Source of the DNA: Opisthorchis felineus | Lineage: Eukaryota > Platyhelminthes > Trematoda > Opisthorchiida > Opisthorchiidae | NCBI GenBank assembly: GCA_004794785.1 | Contig: SJOL01009490.1 | Coordinates: 290,296 to 354,295 of the forward strand | DNA length: 64,000 nt | Reading direction: 5' to 3' | Shown: piece after piece, positions 22,830-33,701 of the stretch | Layout: every line of letters starts with the position of its first letter | Numbering within the stretch: the first letter of the stretch is position 1 | Program-made: the position numbers and the translations under genes | The notes under the pieces: generated by a model | What the model was told of the DNA's origin: nothing | What the model saw: the letters and a program-made list of their open reading frames with translations, nothing else | Databases searched by the model: none

Positions 22830-23340
22830 GATATCGGCTCCGAGTGTTCGAGCAGCGGAAATGAGACGTCTTCATATCATCAAAAACCGTTGTCTCATAA
22901 CCATACCTCATACAGGTTGGTGTCCGTGGATATGTAACGAAGCAACTAGAAAGCGGGGTGGTGGGGCTTCCATTGAAGAATGTGTCCAACACCAGACCAT
23001 TTATTGCCAAAACGTCGTTTGCCGAAGAGAGTGCCCAATTCAGAGTGGCGCAATTAGAAGGGTGGCCAACTCTTAACCTGACAGGGGGGGGTATGAAAGA
23101 GATTAAGAAATGTCTGGGGGCTGTCGGTAAGACCCGCCTTTCAGAATAGGAACCGCATGATTCTAACTGTGCCTGGTTGGAGACGATGGAAGATATGGCT
23201 GCTAATCGGTCAATGGCGTTCTTGTCGGGGGTTTCTGTCCAGATTGCCTGAATTAGTGTCTGAGAGCGTACACATTTCGGACTGATTGTAGTAGGCTAAC
23301 ACTGAGTTCTTTCCTCGTCCGTTGTTATTCTTTCCTTCGC
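22830..23340 (+). mobile_element. RTE LINE fragment (C-terminal end)
   Basis: Plus-strand frames give RRLHIIKNRCLITIPH, GASIEECVQHQTIYC and GGGMKEIKKCLGAVGKTRLS. These match the C-terminal CLRTI...WCRWICNEA and MKEI...CLGAVG blocks of the second RTE subfamily seen in copies A and B. It is frameshifted and truncated at the 5' end. Unlike most RTE copies here it lies on the plus strand. Confidence 0.7.
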
Positions 23341-23805
23341 AATAAGGCTTCAAAATAAGTCATGGTTGTACGACAGTAAAACATCAGTGTGGAATACTGG
23401 TGGAGAGGGAAGGAGGGAGCCATTATTTACCACCAGGACAATCTACTTAGGATAGTGACCATACCATGCCACGTTCTTATTAAGAGAACGTTAAGCTTGG
23501 AAACGTGGAAAGGTAGGCTATCGAGTGAGTTTCGTGAGAATTCGGAAACCCGCGTAACGGAGACCGATTTCTGTTAAGAGCTGGATACATACGAAAGGCT
23601 ACAAAGGGTCGGAATCATATTTGCGACATACAGGTAAAGCCCAGTGGCGAGGAAAGTACAGGGAATACAGCCTACAATAAATGGAGACACACTCACACCG
23701 AGGGTATGCGTATACAAACTGACCATCGTAAATTCAGCATAGGCAACTGAACGTACTTCACTCACAGAACGTGACGCCGGTGGTAAAAGATGCTCTGTTG
23801 AATTC

Positions 23806-24217
23806 TTAGCACCAAGCACCCGACTTGGCTGACACTAGGAGCTCACAAGCCAATAGTGATCCGTCGAAGTGTGCGAATAAAGATGGACACACCTCTGGAG
23901 GTGGTGTCCGACAGCGGTTGTCTCCGGCCTTGACCAGCAGGCTCATAAGGTTGGAATCGTTGGGATCGTCCATACAAATGCACTTATTGTTGACAAAAGT
24001 AGGCTGAACCGAAAGCCCAGTCATAGCAGTCACAGGGATCTCTGTCGGTAACTTATGCCTCCTGCAATACACTGCTTGTGGGGCTGATGGAGATGACAGC
24101 TGGCACGGTGGTGAGGCCGCTCTGCGCACATACAACTGGTATGCTCTGAACTTCAGCTTTAGGCCAGATCTCTAGCAGCAGTTTGCCTATACCGTGGACG
24201 AAACTCATCAGAGAAAG
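23806..24217 (-). pseudogene. unrecognised coding-like stretch, frameshifted
   Basis: Two overlapping minus-strand frames look coding. 24247-24053 gives LSLMSFVHGIGKLLLEIWPK and a second frame gives PVTAMTGLSVQPTFVNNK, CICMDDPNDSNLMSLLV and SLFAHFDGSLLACELLV. One shift near 24070 would join them. The amino-acid mix is unlike RTE proteins and I do not recognise it. It abuts the 3' end of RTE copy B and lies upstream of HS6ST. It may be a host exon, a pseudogene or part of an unknown repeat. Confidence 0.3.
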
Positions 24218-24219
24218 AC

Positions 24220-25780
24220 GATCATCATCAGAGACAGTAAAATCCATGCTGACACTGATACTTCACTGCCATACAACCATAAAGTTCATCTAATTAAAGT
24301 CAAAGCACTAGAATGAAAAGAAGAGAAAAAGCGTGAATGAAGGAGAGTACTAATTCTGGCCTATATCAAGCATTCTGAGGTGCCTACACCTCCAAGCGCT
24401 CAATTAGACAATCTGAAAAGAAACTAACAGCACGAACTCCATTTCTTGCAATGTCTCCAGCCAAGCTCCGGAGAGGTCACGGGGATCCCATCCTGGAAGG
24501 CGTACTGCACCAACAACACGCAAACTCTTCGTTATCTCTTTCACGCCCTTCTGCTAAGTCATAAGTTGTCCACCTCGCGGTCTCCGCCATTCTGAAGGAG
24601 GTACGGAAAACTACACTTGTCTCGGTAGACGGCGTTTCGGCATACGTAGCACAAGCCAGAGCCATCGTAGTCGCTGGTGCTGGATGTCCTCCGCTGGATG
24701 TACCTGCTGCACAACCAAATACCCGTTTTACAGTCACCTCGTTACTAACCGGTTAACGCCATCCAAAACTAGCAACGCTTCTGAGGCATCGGTGGTCAAA
24801 AACCTGAAGACGTCTCGCATCATCTGTCCGCAGAGGCTGTCCCACAAACATACAACACCACCCTTACTTTAGCCTGGTACACGCGACCTTTAAGATCCAG
24901 TGATATCCCGTCTTGACGCCACAAGTGACGCAAATTAGCAAACGTGATTACGGCCTTTGAGGTTCTTGGACTGACTCCATCCAACAAACTTCCGCCAGAG
25001 CTAATACAACTACCGACGTACGTAAAATTTTCCACAACCTCCAGTGATTCTCCTTGAATTGTAAAGGGTATGTCCAGAGACTGAAAGTTCGGACGCATGA
25101 CTCTGCACTTTGAAGGTGCTAGGCGCATGCCGAAAGATGGTATAACGGTGGTCAATCTATTCAACAGGGATCGTGCTTCACCTAGGTATTCAAAGATGAG
25201 TGCGATGTCGTCTGCATACTCCATATCGACAAGGTTCGCACCAGCAACACCGAGGTTTGGAAGACCTTCCAGCGTTCACCTCACTAATTCATCGATGACG
25301 AAGTTGAACAAGAACGGAGAGAGTGAACATTCTTGTCGGACACCACGTTTTGTAGGGCAGCTTTTGGAGAGCTGACCATACACTCTTATACGCCCAGAAA
25401 TATGTGAATGCGGCATACCTGTTAAACAAGTGTAGTTAACAGCACTGACCGATCGACAGAATCGAACGGGCCCTTGAAGTCAAGGAACACAAGCATTGTG
25501 GGTTGGCTGTACATGTGGCGTTGTTTTAACACCTGACGGAGTGTGAATATGTGGTTAACGAATCCTCTACCCGGTAGAAATCCCGCTTGATGCTCACGAG
25601 TCAAGGTTTCGCGTGCCACCGTGACTACGAAGAATCAGTGACGCCAGGAGCTTTGTTACAACAGGAATAAAACTAAGGCATCTGTGGTTACTACATTCAC
25701 TGCATCCTTTTTGAAAATGGCCATTATTATCTATTAACCCCAGTTGGCTGGGACGGTTTCTTCCTTCCGGCTAAACCCAG
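24220..25780 (-). mobile_element. RTE LINE copy B, 5'-truncated
   Basis: On the minus strand it starts with a degraded IFKK...NHRCL block. It goes on with LTREHQAGFLPGRGFVNHIF and VFLDFKGPFDSVDRSVL, a degraded PFLFNFVIDEL, an intact MEYADDIALIFEY, FTYVGSCISSGGSLL and LRHLWRQDGISLDLKGRVY. The C-terminal RLPR/PPSEWR region follows, and the end lies near an ATCATCATC run (plus strand) at about 24220. Stops and frameshifts interrupt it. It shows what copy A looked like before the 4.1 kb insertion. Confidence 0.8.
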
Positions 25781-26279
25781 CGTATGAGCAAGAGCTACCT
25801 GTTGTCCCGCTTGCTTCGGTATGCGAACAGTAAAGGCGGCTAAGTAGACAAGCTTCCAGGGTTTGAAAAAAGACCTCGAGGTGTTTAAGGTTGGTACTGA
25901 AGTCGGACGTACATAAGCTGCAGCTGAGTTTGACGCACGGGGAACAAAGCGATCAGGCCTAGTGCTGGGACCTGCGGAGAGTATTCAAATTTGGGTGGGG
26001 TAGGGTAGAAGAGGGAAGACGATGAACTGCTTACCAAGCTCAATGGACTTGGCTAGGATTCAGACAAAATGGCGACCATTGGGGACTTTAATGCTGGATT
26101 GAGGGCCTCTCCAGAAGAGTCTCCAAAATGGTGGATTCAATTCAACCTATCAGCTATAGACCATGTAACAGATGAATTAGTTCCAGCTGCTCGCTTCCAC
26201 CACCGAAATGTAGGCGAATTTATGTTCAGTTAGTTCTGGAACTGGGTGGCTATAGCTACCTAATCCGTATACGCATTGA
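25781..26279. other. unassigned, probably degraded repeat
   Basis: Between two RTE fragments. No motif was found in either strand. Confidence 0.35.
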
Positions 26280-27280
26280 AGACGATAGCTTTGATGTGCG
26301 AGTGTCGCTGACTGTGCGATTGGACCCTTGGCCCGTGTCATTAACCACTAATGGGTTGAGTCCTGGGGTCACCATTCAGGGGATGGCATTTGTCGAATAA
26401 ACTCAGCAGACTGGTTAGTGCTTTCATACTTCGTTACCAGGTCGTACACTGTCCACCTATTAGTCGCTTCTACTCAGCACGGCGCTGGGTGAAAAGAGCT
26501 CTGCAAGGCAGACGGTCCTCTGGCATGCGAAGCAAATATGTAGCAGGCGTAACCGATGAAGCCTGAGTTATTCATCTATCATGGGAGAGTCCGTTTTTAC
26601 TAAACCCATTTGGAGTACCTTAGCATTGCTAGTCCGATGTTCCCACCAGACACGACCAGTGCTTCGAAGACACCGATTCTCAAACACTGATAACATTTGT
26701 ATTTCATTGGGCAGAGGCCCAGTTTCTAATCCACACATCAGTTTGGATCGCACTGCCGCAGTTTAAATTCGGACTTTGGCAGACAGACGTCACATCGGCA
26801 CCATAGGTGTCGAAGGTTGACAAAACCTGCCCTGGCCTTTCCGATTCGAGGAGTAATCGCATCTCCACCCTGTCCATCGTAACTTATGGATTGTGTATGT
26901 ACAACTGCCCAGGTGAACAAATTTACCTACCACGTCGATTGGTTCGTCTACAAGCGTGAGATTTGGGTTTAATCCCGGGTTTAATGCAGACGATCGTCCG
27001 CATACTCAATGCCTGTGATCGCTCGAGCGAACGTCTCGAGAACATTTCGACCCCCGATGTTTAGGAGGCAGGCAGGGAAATTTCAAGCAGCATCTCAATA
27101 ACAAAGTTGAAAAGGAAAGGTGAGAGAAGACAGTCTTCGCTTACGCTGTAGGACGTGAACTCAGACGAAAGTTTGCCGTATACTCGTAAATGTCGTAGTA
27201 TGCACTCTATGGAAGCACCAGGGGACAGTGATTCCCCGAAGGTGGGGGTTCACAGCAGTTTCTGCGGATGGAGAACAGAA
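26280..27280 (-). mobile_element. RTE LINE fragment, subfamily of the full-length copy
   Basis: Broken minus-strand frames give LSPFLFNFVIE, KARAGFVNLRHLWCR, VFENRCLRSTGRVWWEH and RMPEDRLPCRALF. These match the RT end and C-terminal region of the full-length LINE (RVWWEHRISNAE...). The catalytic YADD region is corrupted. Confidence 0.7.
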
Positions 27281-29045
27281 TGAAGGATCATGAGCCGGAG
27301 GCCAGTAAGAAAGGATGTACACCACCAATACTCACATATAAGTCAATCAGAATGGCAGACACGGTATAATACACTGTCAACAGAAGTTCGCATACACTGG
27401 ATAGTCGATTCACGCACAAGCCAAACCCAAGTAAATGATTGGCTGGACGAAGTCACGTGGACGCCGCTCAGTATTCGCACAATGGAATCGATTTATCGAA
27501 AGCTACGATATTTTGCCACTTCATAGTGTAGAATGTCTATGTATAATGTACATGTACATGTATTATCCAAAATGTCTACATTGGTGAGTTGTTTAAGTGT
27601 GCAAATCTACAAGGTCAATAAACAACACTGACTGTGAATAAGTTGCCTAATGTAATAAGAAATCGCGAATTGCGGAAAAAGGTAACTCACTTACAATAGA
27701 CGGAACTTTCAGATAGTTTTACAGCTGAAACAATTTCCCCCACATTCTAGAATTTACGTGGCCCTTGTGGATACAAAATATGCGGAGATGCCATTCCTGT
27801 AAACAATTTTTGATCGATAATTGCTGTTACCAGTTAAAATTGCTAAAACCGCGTTCTTTATTGGCGAAGAATCGTGCAAGTTTGTTGTAAAACAACGTAG
27901 TGTTGCATTATAGCTTGCGAAGTATGCCAGGAAGCCCGTGACATGGAACCTACGTCGATCGTAGTGGACAGCTGAACGAATCTATCTAACGCACACGACT
28001 AACATGCGGCTAGGGGTCCACGATGCCTAATCAGCTGGTCGGAGCGCGCCCATCCATCTCTGCCGGGGAAAGGGTCAAAAATATGTGATATAAAAAGTTG
28101 GCTGTGGCCCTCCTGGGTTCCAGTCTCTGAAGCTTATCCCCCACTCAGTTCAGTCGTTTACGAGGGCCGTCCAAAGCTTTCGGCGGTGGTTTGGGAACAA
28201 TTTTAAGGGGTGCGCCTTGTTCCGGTAGGTTGAATTTTCGACACCCACCGATAGTGGATTGCAAAGCAAGCTAAGAAAAAATCTATGAAGAATATTTCTT
28301 ACTGCTTGGAACCGATTGATCTCCAAATACTTAGAACGAATGTATGCAGGGGAGCCACATCGCCTGGTAAAAGGGACATGTGCATTCTTCAGCACAGGTC
28401 TCGACCGTCTGTAAGCACCTGGGTGTTTACACCACAAACTATAAGTTAGTTGAAGTAGGTTGACCTCACCTTGTTTGTTTCACCATTATCATAGTGCAGC
28501 CTTGGAGGTTGCGGCCCCAAGTGCCTCAAAACGAGAGAACATGCATACGTAGTCATTCGATAGACCACGTTCAGGACATATGTCACCCTCCAGTATTTGC
28601 CGTCGGTCATGTGGTGTTTGGTACCTTTCTTTTGCTTTCATTATAAAGTTACGTATTTCATCAATTCCATGAACGTTTTTTTGTTTGAATACGCAAAACC
28701 ACAAAAACGCGCATTTGTACAATTCACATACAATACAGCGTGGTCACGTGCTACGACTTTCTTTTCTCATTTCGCTCGCGCTTACAGCGGTCATTCGCGA
28801 GTCTCATGTGCTAACTCTGGTATCAAAACATTTCAGACTGTCTTCGGAGTTTATTGTGTGTAAGAGTTGTCCGAAAGGAGACCCCTGGACATCCACGATG
28901 AGACTATTATTTATTCACTGACCTGGGCCAACGACGAACTATTTTAAAGGGAACAATTCTTAGTGAGTCTGTTCCATTCGACCCTTTTTATCAATTCAGA
29001 GTAAGTATAGTTATTTTTTTTGCCACACATTCCTGGTTAAGTAGC
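27281..29045. other. no supportable gene
   Basis: Open frames at 28150-28437 (-), 28489-28722 (-) and 28597-28863 (+) show no domain. Part may belong to the adjacent MULE relic. Confidence 0.3.
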
Positions 29046-30000
29046 TTATTGGGTACCCAGATCACTACAGTCACAATGATATGACGTATGCATCTCGAAT
29101 TCTAGCAGCAGCCACTCGGCGTGCCGGGACACCCTTAGTATGGCTTGCTCCAGTGTGTCGGTGTAGTGCACCCGGTCTTTAAGGCGGTCGCTCGCATTCT
29201 TTAGACGGTTGTTGGCCACATTACCAAAATGAACCATTCCGGATTGTGCGTGTGCGGCCCATTTTCGGGTGATGTACAACCAGTGGGCCGTAAGCTAAGG
29301 GAAAAATCGTGCGGCGCAGAAGCTGCAGATCTTGCCGGTAACTGTGCGCTTGTATTACTATAAACAAAAAGCCTACCGTACGGCGTTGTCCAGGCGAGTC
29401 ATGCGGTGGAATATGTGCCGGCTGTTCGTAGTGTGTCTATGACCATAAATTCATGGATATCATATGATGCATACGTGCTTCCTGATAGCTTTTCTGATAT
29501 GAATGTAGCACAGCATTACGTCGCAGCCGAACACGACTCCTGCAGCCCACATTTGCGCCACAGGCTTGTCCATAATGAAAGTCTTAAATGGATACTGCTC
29601 CCACATCATATCCTCGAATGAGTTGAACAGTTTACGCATAGGAGCGAACTGTCCACTCCCCACGAACGCATGCATAACCGGTCGCCAAATACCCATGCCG
29701 TCCGTTATCAGGAAGGCATGCAGCTTGTATCAGCAGGCCGAATATTAGGTGCTTTAAAAACTTACCCAATACGGTTTGTCGCGTACGTTCCGTCTACAAT
29801 TAGTACATATGGAAAGCGTCGGAATAACGCTATCTGCTGACATCGGGGGAAGCATATGTGGCTATAATGACCTTCCTCTGACTACCACACAAGCACGCCT
29901 CCGGTCTCCCGAAATTTTGCCAGGACCAACAGCATGTCGTCTGCCACAATAAAACCCAACTATGCGGTACCTACTCAACATAGCCGGTCGACACTTCTGG
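29046..30000 (-). mobile_element. MULE-type transposase relic
   Basis: On the minus strand: RRFPYVLIVDGTYATNR (first acidic residue of a DDE domain, DGTY context, about 29840-29790), then LITDGMGIWRPVMHAFVGS, KTFIMDKPVAQMW with CDVMLCYIHIRKAIRKH (second acidic residue and CxxH-type motif), and after a gap FGNVANNRLKNASDRLKD with RVSRHAEWLLLEFEMHTSYHC. This resembles MULE transposases and ZSWIM3-like proteins derived from them. The frames are broken. A 42-nt GTAAGT...ACAAG segment interrupts the coding part near 29750. Confidence 0.6.
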
Positions 30001-30275
30001 GAGAATAATTAAAACAAATCGGAAATAAAAGACGGCAAATGAGGGTGATTTGTGGTCTGAGTACATATGTGACAAACCGCAACATTTTGTTGTAAAACGT
30101 TTTATTTCACTAGCACGGGTTTTTCAGAAAAAGCATTGTGCGTCTAAGGCGCGGCCACGTGGACAAAACGATTGGTCCAAATAGGCGTAGCTACTTAAGA
30201 GAGGTTTCTACCAACGGCACTATTAGGGGTTTCAATTTGAGACGACGTTGATTGCCAGACGAAAGCAGCTTTCAG

Positions 30276-30965
30276 CTAAAAAACCACTGATGTGGGCCGT
30301 TTGAAATGGCGGCGATTCTCAAGAAGTTTTCTCAAGGTAAAAGTATGGTTAATGCACCCTTGGCCATGGCGAAAGCCAGTTTGATTCCCCCAAGTTTGCC
30401 CCTCCCGATAATCGATCAAACCGCGCAAAATACTATCAAAGAGCAAATTGGAAACCACGGCTACTAGGCTGCCGCTACGATGGTTTTTGCATGCATTTCT
30501 TGCGCCTTTTTGAAGACCGCGACGATCATCGAGGAACCCCATTTCACCGGTAAAACACATCTTCTGGAGTACCGTCACCAGGCTGTTCACTATGACCTCA
30601 CCACCTTCTTTGAAGAATGGGGAGTGCAGGCAATCCAGGTCAGGTCTGTGGCTTTGAAGTAGGGAGATCACACGCTGTCGTTGACTACGAGCTAGCGTCG
30701 ATGTTCCATCCACGCCGCTGGGTTCTTACAGCGGTTGTGTCGAAGGCGACCAGCTGAACTGTTCTTTGAAGTGCTCAGCACATCGCTCAAAGCGACCTCG
30801 TGAGTGAATTGCCGTTTGGTCATTCTCGCATATTGTTTCGTTGGGATTCGTCTCCTTTTGGCCGGTTGATTGAATCGAGTGAAATATGGCGCGGCTGCTG
30901 GCTGCAGCAAAAGCGGAACTCGGTGATGCTATTAAAAACATGCTACATAACTCAGTCCTAAGCAA
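30276..30965 (-). mobile_element. RTE LINE fragment (middle of ORF)
   Basis: Minus-strand frames give CAEHFKEQFSWSPSTQPL (compare WAEHFEEQFSWPPATQPL in the full-length copy), SPFFKEGGEVIVNSLV and QTGFRHGQGCINHTFTLRKLL. Truncated at both ends. Confidence 0.75.
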
Positions 30966-31033
30966 GCATGCATGTTAATCCGTTCGAGGTTAGTGAGGAA
31001 CTGACCCAGCGCGTTGGATCACTTGGCATCATG

Positions 31034-31433
31034 TGTTGATTCTTCTCCTCTATCCTTATTTCGTACAACGGCTTTTCCCCTTTTTGTTATTTCGGTTTTG
31101 CGCCTATACCAACATTCTTGTTTTTGATCTGAAAGTAAGCCGTTCTTTGACCTTGTCATCGCACGTGTTGTTTAAGCCGAAACATGGTTTCGCCATCTTG
31201 TAAACACGTGACTTTGAGTCGGTGTGGACTTTGGGATCCGTTAGGAATCAGCAGTTCCTAAACCGGTATATAGAAGCCGGCGTAGTCCCACGATTTGCGG
31301 TTTATACAGTTTAATTATTTTATTGCTGTATTTATAATACTGCATTTGTTGATAAACCTCTAGTTGAGCGATTTGGCTTTTGGGGTTTTGCGCGTAACGC
31401 GACGTGGTCTAACAGATTGCTGGAGACAATCTA
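31034..31433 (+). repeat. BEL/Pao 5' LTR
   Basis: 400 bp, matched along its full length by 35227-35626. It contains a TATATAG box at 31267-31273. Confidence 0.92.
31267..31273 (+). promoter_or_regulatory. TATA-like box in 5' LTR
   Basis: TATATAG at offset 233 of the LTR, identical in the 3' LTR (35460-35466). Position fits the U3 promoter of an LTR element; activity is inferred. Confidence 0.5.
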
Positions 31434-31460
31434 TAGTACTCAAATCTAGAAGTCAATCTG

Positions 31461-32985
31461 ATGTATCCCGTGGATCTTGGACGTTCACCCGAATTGGAAT
31501 TTTTAAACTTTGCAACCAATATGACCAGAGCACGAAGCGGCAAGTTACCCGAAACCTTGTCGAACCCAGAACTTGCCAATTTTATGAACGCTAATTCCGA
31601 TAACCTCGTTGACCGTGACATTTGCCTTTCTCAGCCTCCTTTATTATGTCGACATTCTCCCCCTTAGCAAAGCGTAGCTGGTAGTGTAAGGTCCAGCAGG
31701 CACACGGATAGAGATTATATCAAAATTAGGTTAGAAAAGGAGATATTGGAGGAAGAGATCAGGAGAGAAATGAAGGAACCGGAGATTAGAAAGCAGAGGT
31801 TAGCTTCCCGGAAGCGGATGCTGTTGTCTTATGAGTCCTCTGATGATGAAGGCTCGACATCCGACGACCGTGAACGTGGGTTTCGATCCAGCGGACAGAA
31901 ATTTGTTGCAAAGGTTAACCCAGAGGAAATAAGGTGCATACAGTCATATACCAATCGGTCCAGGAAAGGTGACGCCGCCGGGACTCGAACCGCGGCGCAC
32001 GAAATGATCGACACACGTGATGACCACTATGCCACAGCGCCAGGGTACAACCTATCGAAAATAGAGATAGATAAGTTTAACGGGAATCCGATAGAATTTT
32101 GGAAGTTTGTGAAAGCGTTCCGAATGAGCGTATCTGATCGGCTCCATGATGATAGCAATAAATTGATGTACCTTCTCCATTATTGCTGTGGGGAAGTGGA
32201 AGAGCACTGAACACCGTGTGTTCCTTCCTGGAAAGGCAGGCCATCAAAAGGCCATGGATATCCTCAGGACGCAGTTCGGCAGGCCGCACGACGTTGTGCA
32301 GTCGTTCATTAACAAACCACTGGTTGGACGGCCCATTGCTCCTGGAGACATCGATGCCTTACGAAAGCTGATAAGGAAAATGGTCAACTGTAATCTGGCA
32401 TTGAGGCAGATGGAATATACGGTGGACCTTAACTGCTCAACAAATCTCAAGCGTATGGTAAAACGTCTACCTCGGCATTCGCAACAAAGGTGGGCCGAGG
32501 TGGCAGACGACACACTGCGTTCGGGATCAGAGCCAGAATCAGAGCATCTAGTATCATTTCTGGACAGAAGTGTATCCATTGCTTCAAATTGCTACGGTGT
32601 TATTGCCAGCCCAAGAAGATATGGTAATCAGGTGGACAAAGTAGGCTTAGAACGCCCACCTAGAAAAGCTCACATCAACGCCGTAGCTATGAAAACGAGT
32701 AAAGCTTGTTTTCACTGTTCCCAGACTCATAGCCTTTCAGACTGTGAAGTGTTTGACACCCTATCTCAAGGCAAGAAGATGAGTAGACTGAAAGGCCTCA
32801 AGTTGTGCTTCAATTGCGTGGAGACTAACCACAGAGCATTTGAGCGTCGCGTCCATACACGTTGCGATATCTCTAATTGCGACCAGCGGCATCACCGTCT
32901 GCTTCACGATACACTGCGGATGGTGGAGAAAGCTACGAAAGGTGCCAACGTCAACTCAACGGTAGTTGGGGGGCCCCGGAGCTAA
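31461..32985 (+). pseudogene. BEL/Pao Gag, broken
   Basis: The ATG at 31461 opens MYPVDLGRSPELEFLNF, then RARSGKLPETLSNPELANF. A TAG at 31665 interrupts it, after which the same frame continues QSVAGSVRSSRHTDRDY and LEEEIRREMKEPEIRKQRL, then IEIDKFNGNPIEFWKFVKAF, the DUF1759-type Gag core. Two frameshifts lie between about 32190 and 32245. The remainder, HQKAMDILRTQFGRPHDVV to FHCSQTHSLSDCEVF and CFNCVETNH...CDISNC, ends in zinc-knuckle-like Cys/His clusters and a stop at 32985. Known BEL Gags have this arrangement; it packages RNA. Confidence 0.85.
31970..32041 (-). tRNA. tRNA-like sequence (pseudo-tRNA) antisense to gag
   Basis: The minus strand shows a 72-nt tRNA-sized unit. The 7-bp acceptor stem pairs fully, counting G-T wobbles (GGCGCTG with CGGCGTC). 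It has a consensus A box TGGCATAGTGG and a consensus B box GGTTCGAGTCC. The anticodon, D and T stems pair poorly, so it is unlikely to be a working tRNA. The coding strand reads through it in the gag frame without a stop (DAAGTRTAAHEMIDTRDDHY). It may be a SINE head or tRNA-derived insertion kept in frame, or coincidence. Confidence 0.45.
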
Positions 32986-33700
32986 CTTGGGTTTGTAGCA
33001 GTTCGGCTGATTGGGCCAAAGGGGACTGTAGTAACCCATGCTCTGTTGGATAACGGTTCTGACACCACCCCACCAACGGCCGACGTGGCAAAGCAGCTTG
33101 GGATAGAAGGAGAAGCGACGCGCGTAAAAGTATCATCTGTAAATGGCTCCGACACCAAAGTTACCATGACAGTCAGCTTTACCATGCAGTCTTTGCATGA
33201 CGGGTAGGTTGTGGAAGTCGACTGTGCCCACACTATCGGGTCACTTCCCATCGCCAAGGCTTTGATTCCGGATGACTTGGACACACCTTGCGGATGTTAA
33301 GCCCGCACGAGTTCCTGGAAATGACGTCTCAATTTTGATAGGAACAAATGTCCCAGAGGCCCACTGGGTTATCGAGCAACGTCTGGGATCTCCGATACAT
33401 CCCTACGCATATCTAACGGCCTTAGGATGGGCAATTTTTGGACCAGCCCTGCCTGCCGAAACCGCAGAAGCCTATCATCTTAACGCAAACCCGTCTGGAT
33501 CCACTTCTTCCCCGTTATGCGCTGCTTTTGCTTCGTGTAGAGTTTTTGATGGTAACAGAGATGTTTCAGAAGAAAGGACAGTTTCTGCAGTAGAGAAAAA
33601 CCCTTACGTAGATGGTTGTCTTGTATCAGTAGAACCTGTCGATATAGCCAAGGAACCAGTTTGTGAACTCGGTTCGACGTTGAGTCTAAGGGGGATCTAG
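32986..33700 (+). pseudogene. BEL/Pao protease and start of RT, with deletion
   Basis: After the gag stop the frame gives AVRLIGPKGTVVTHALLDNG, the flap and active-site region of the A17 aspartic protease; the usual D-S-G is D-N-G here. A stop lies near 33207. From 33272 another frame gives VPGNDVSILIGTNVPEAHW and ALGWAIFGPALPAE, typical of the protease-RT linker. It then jumps to CAAFASCRVFDGNRDVSEE and NPYVDGCLVSV, the end of the RT palm. The catalytic YVDD is YVDG. The missing piece between these blocks is the RT fingers and first palm half. Confidence 0.82.
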
Positions 33701-33701
33701 T

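Noticed and set aside
27695..27724. 30-bp minus-strand micro-exon with AG and GTAAGT ends
   Set aside because: Too short to judge and no partner exon; chance splice signals are common.
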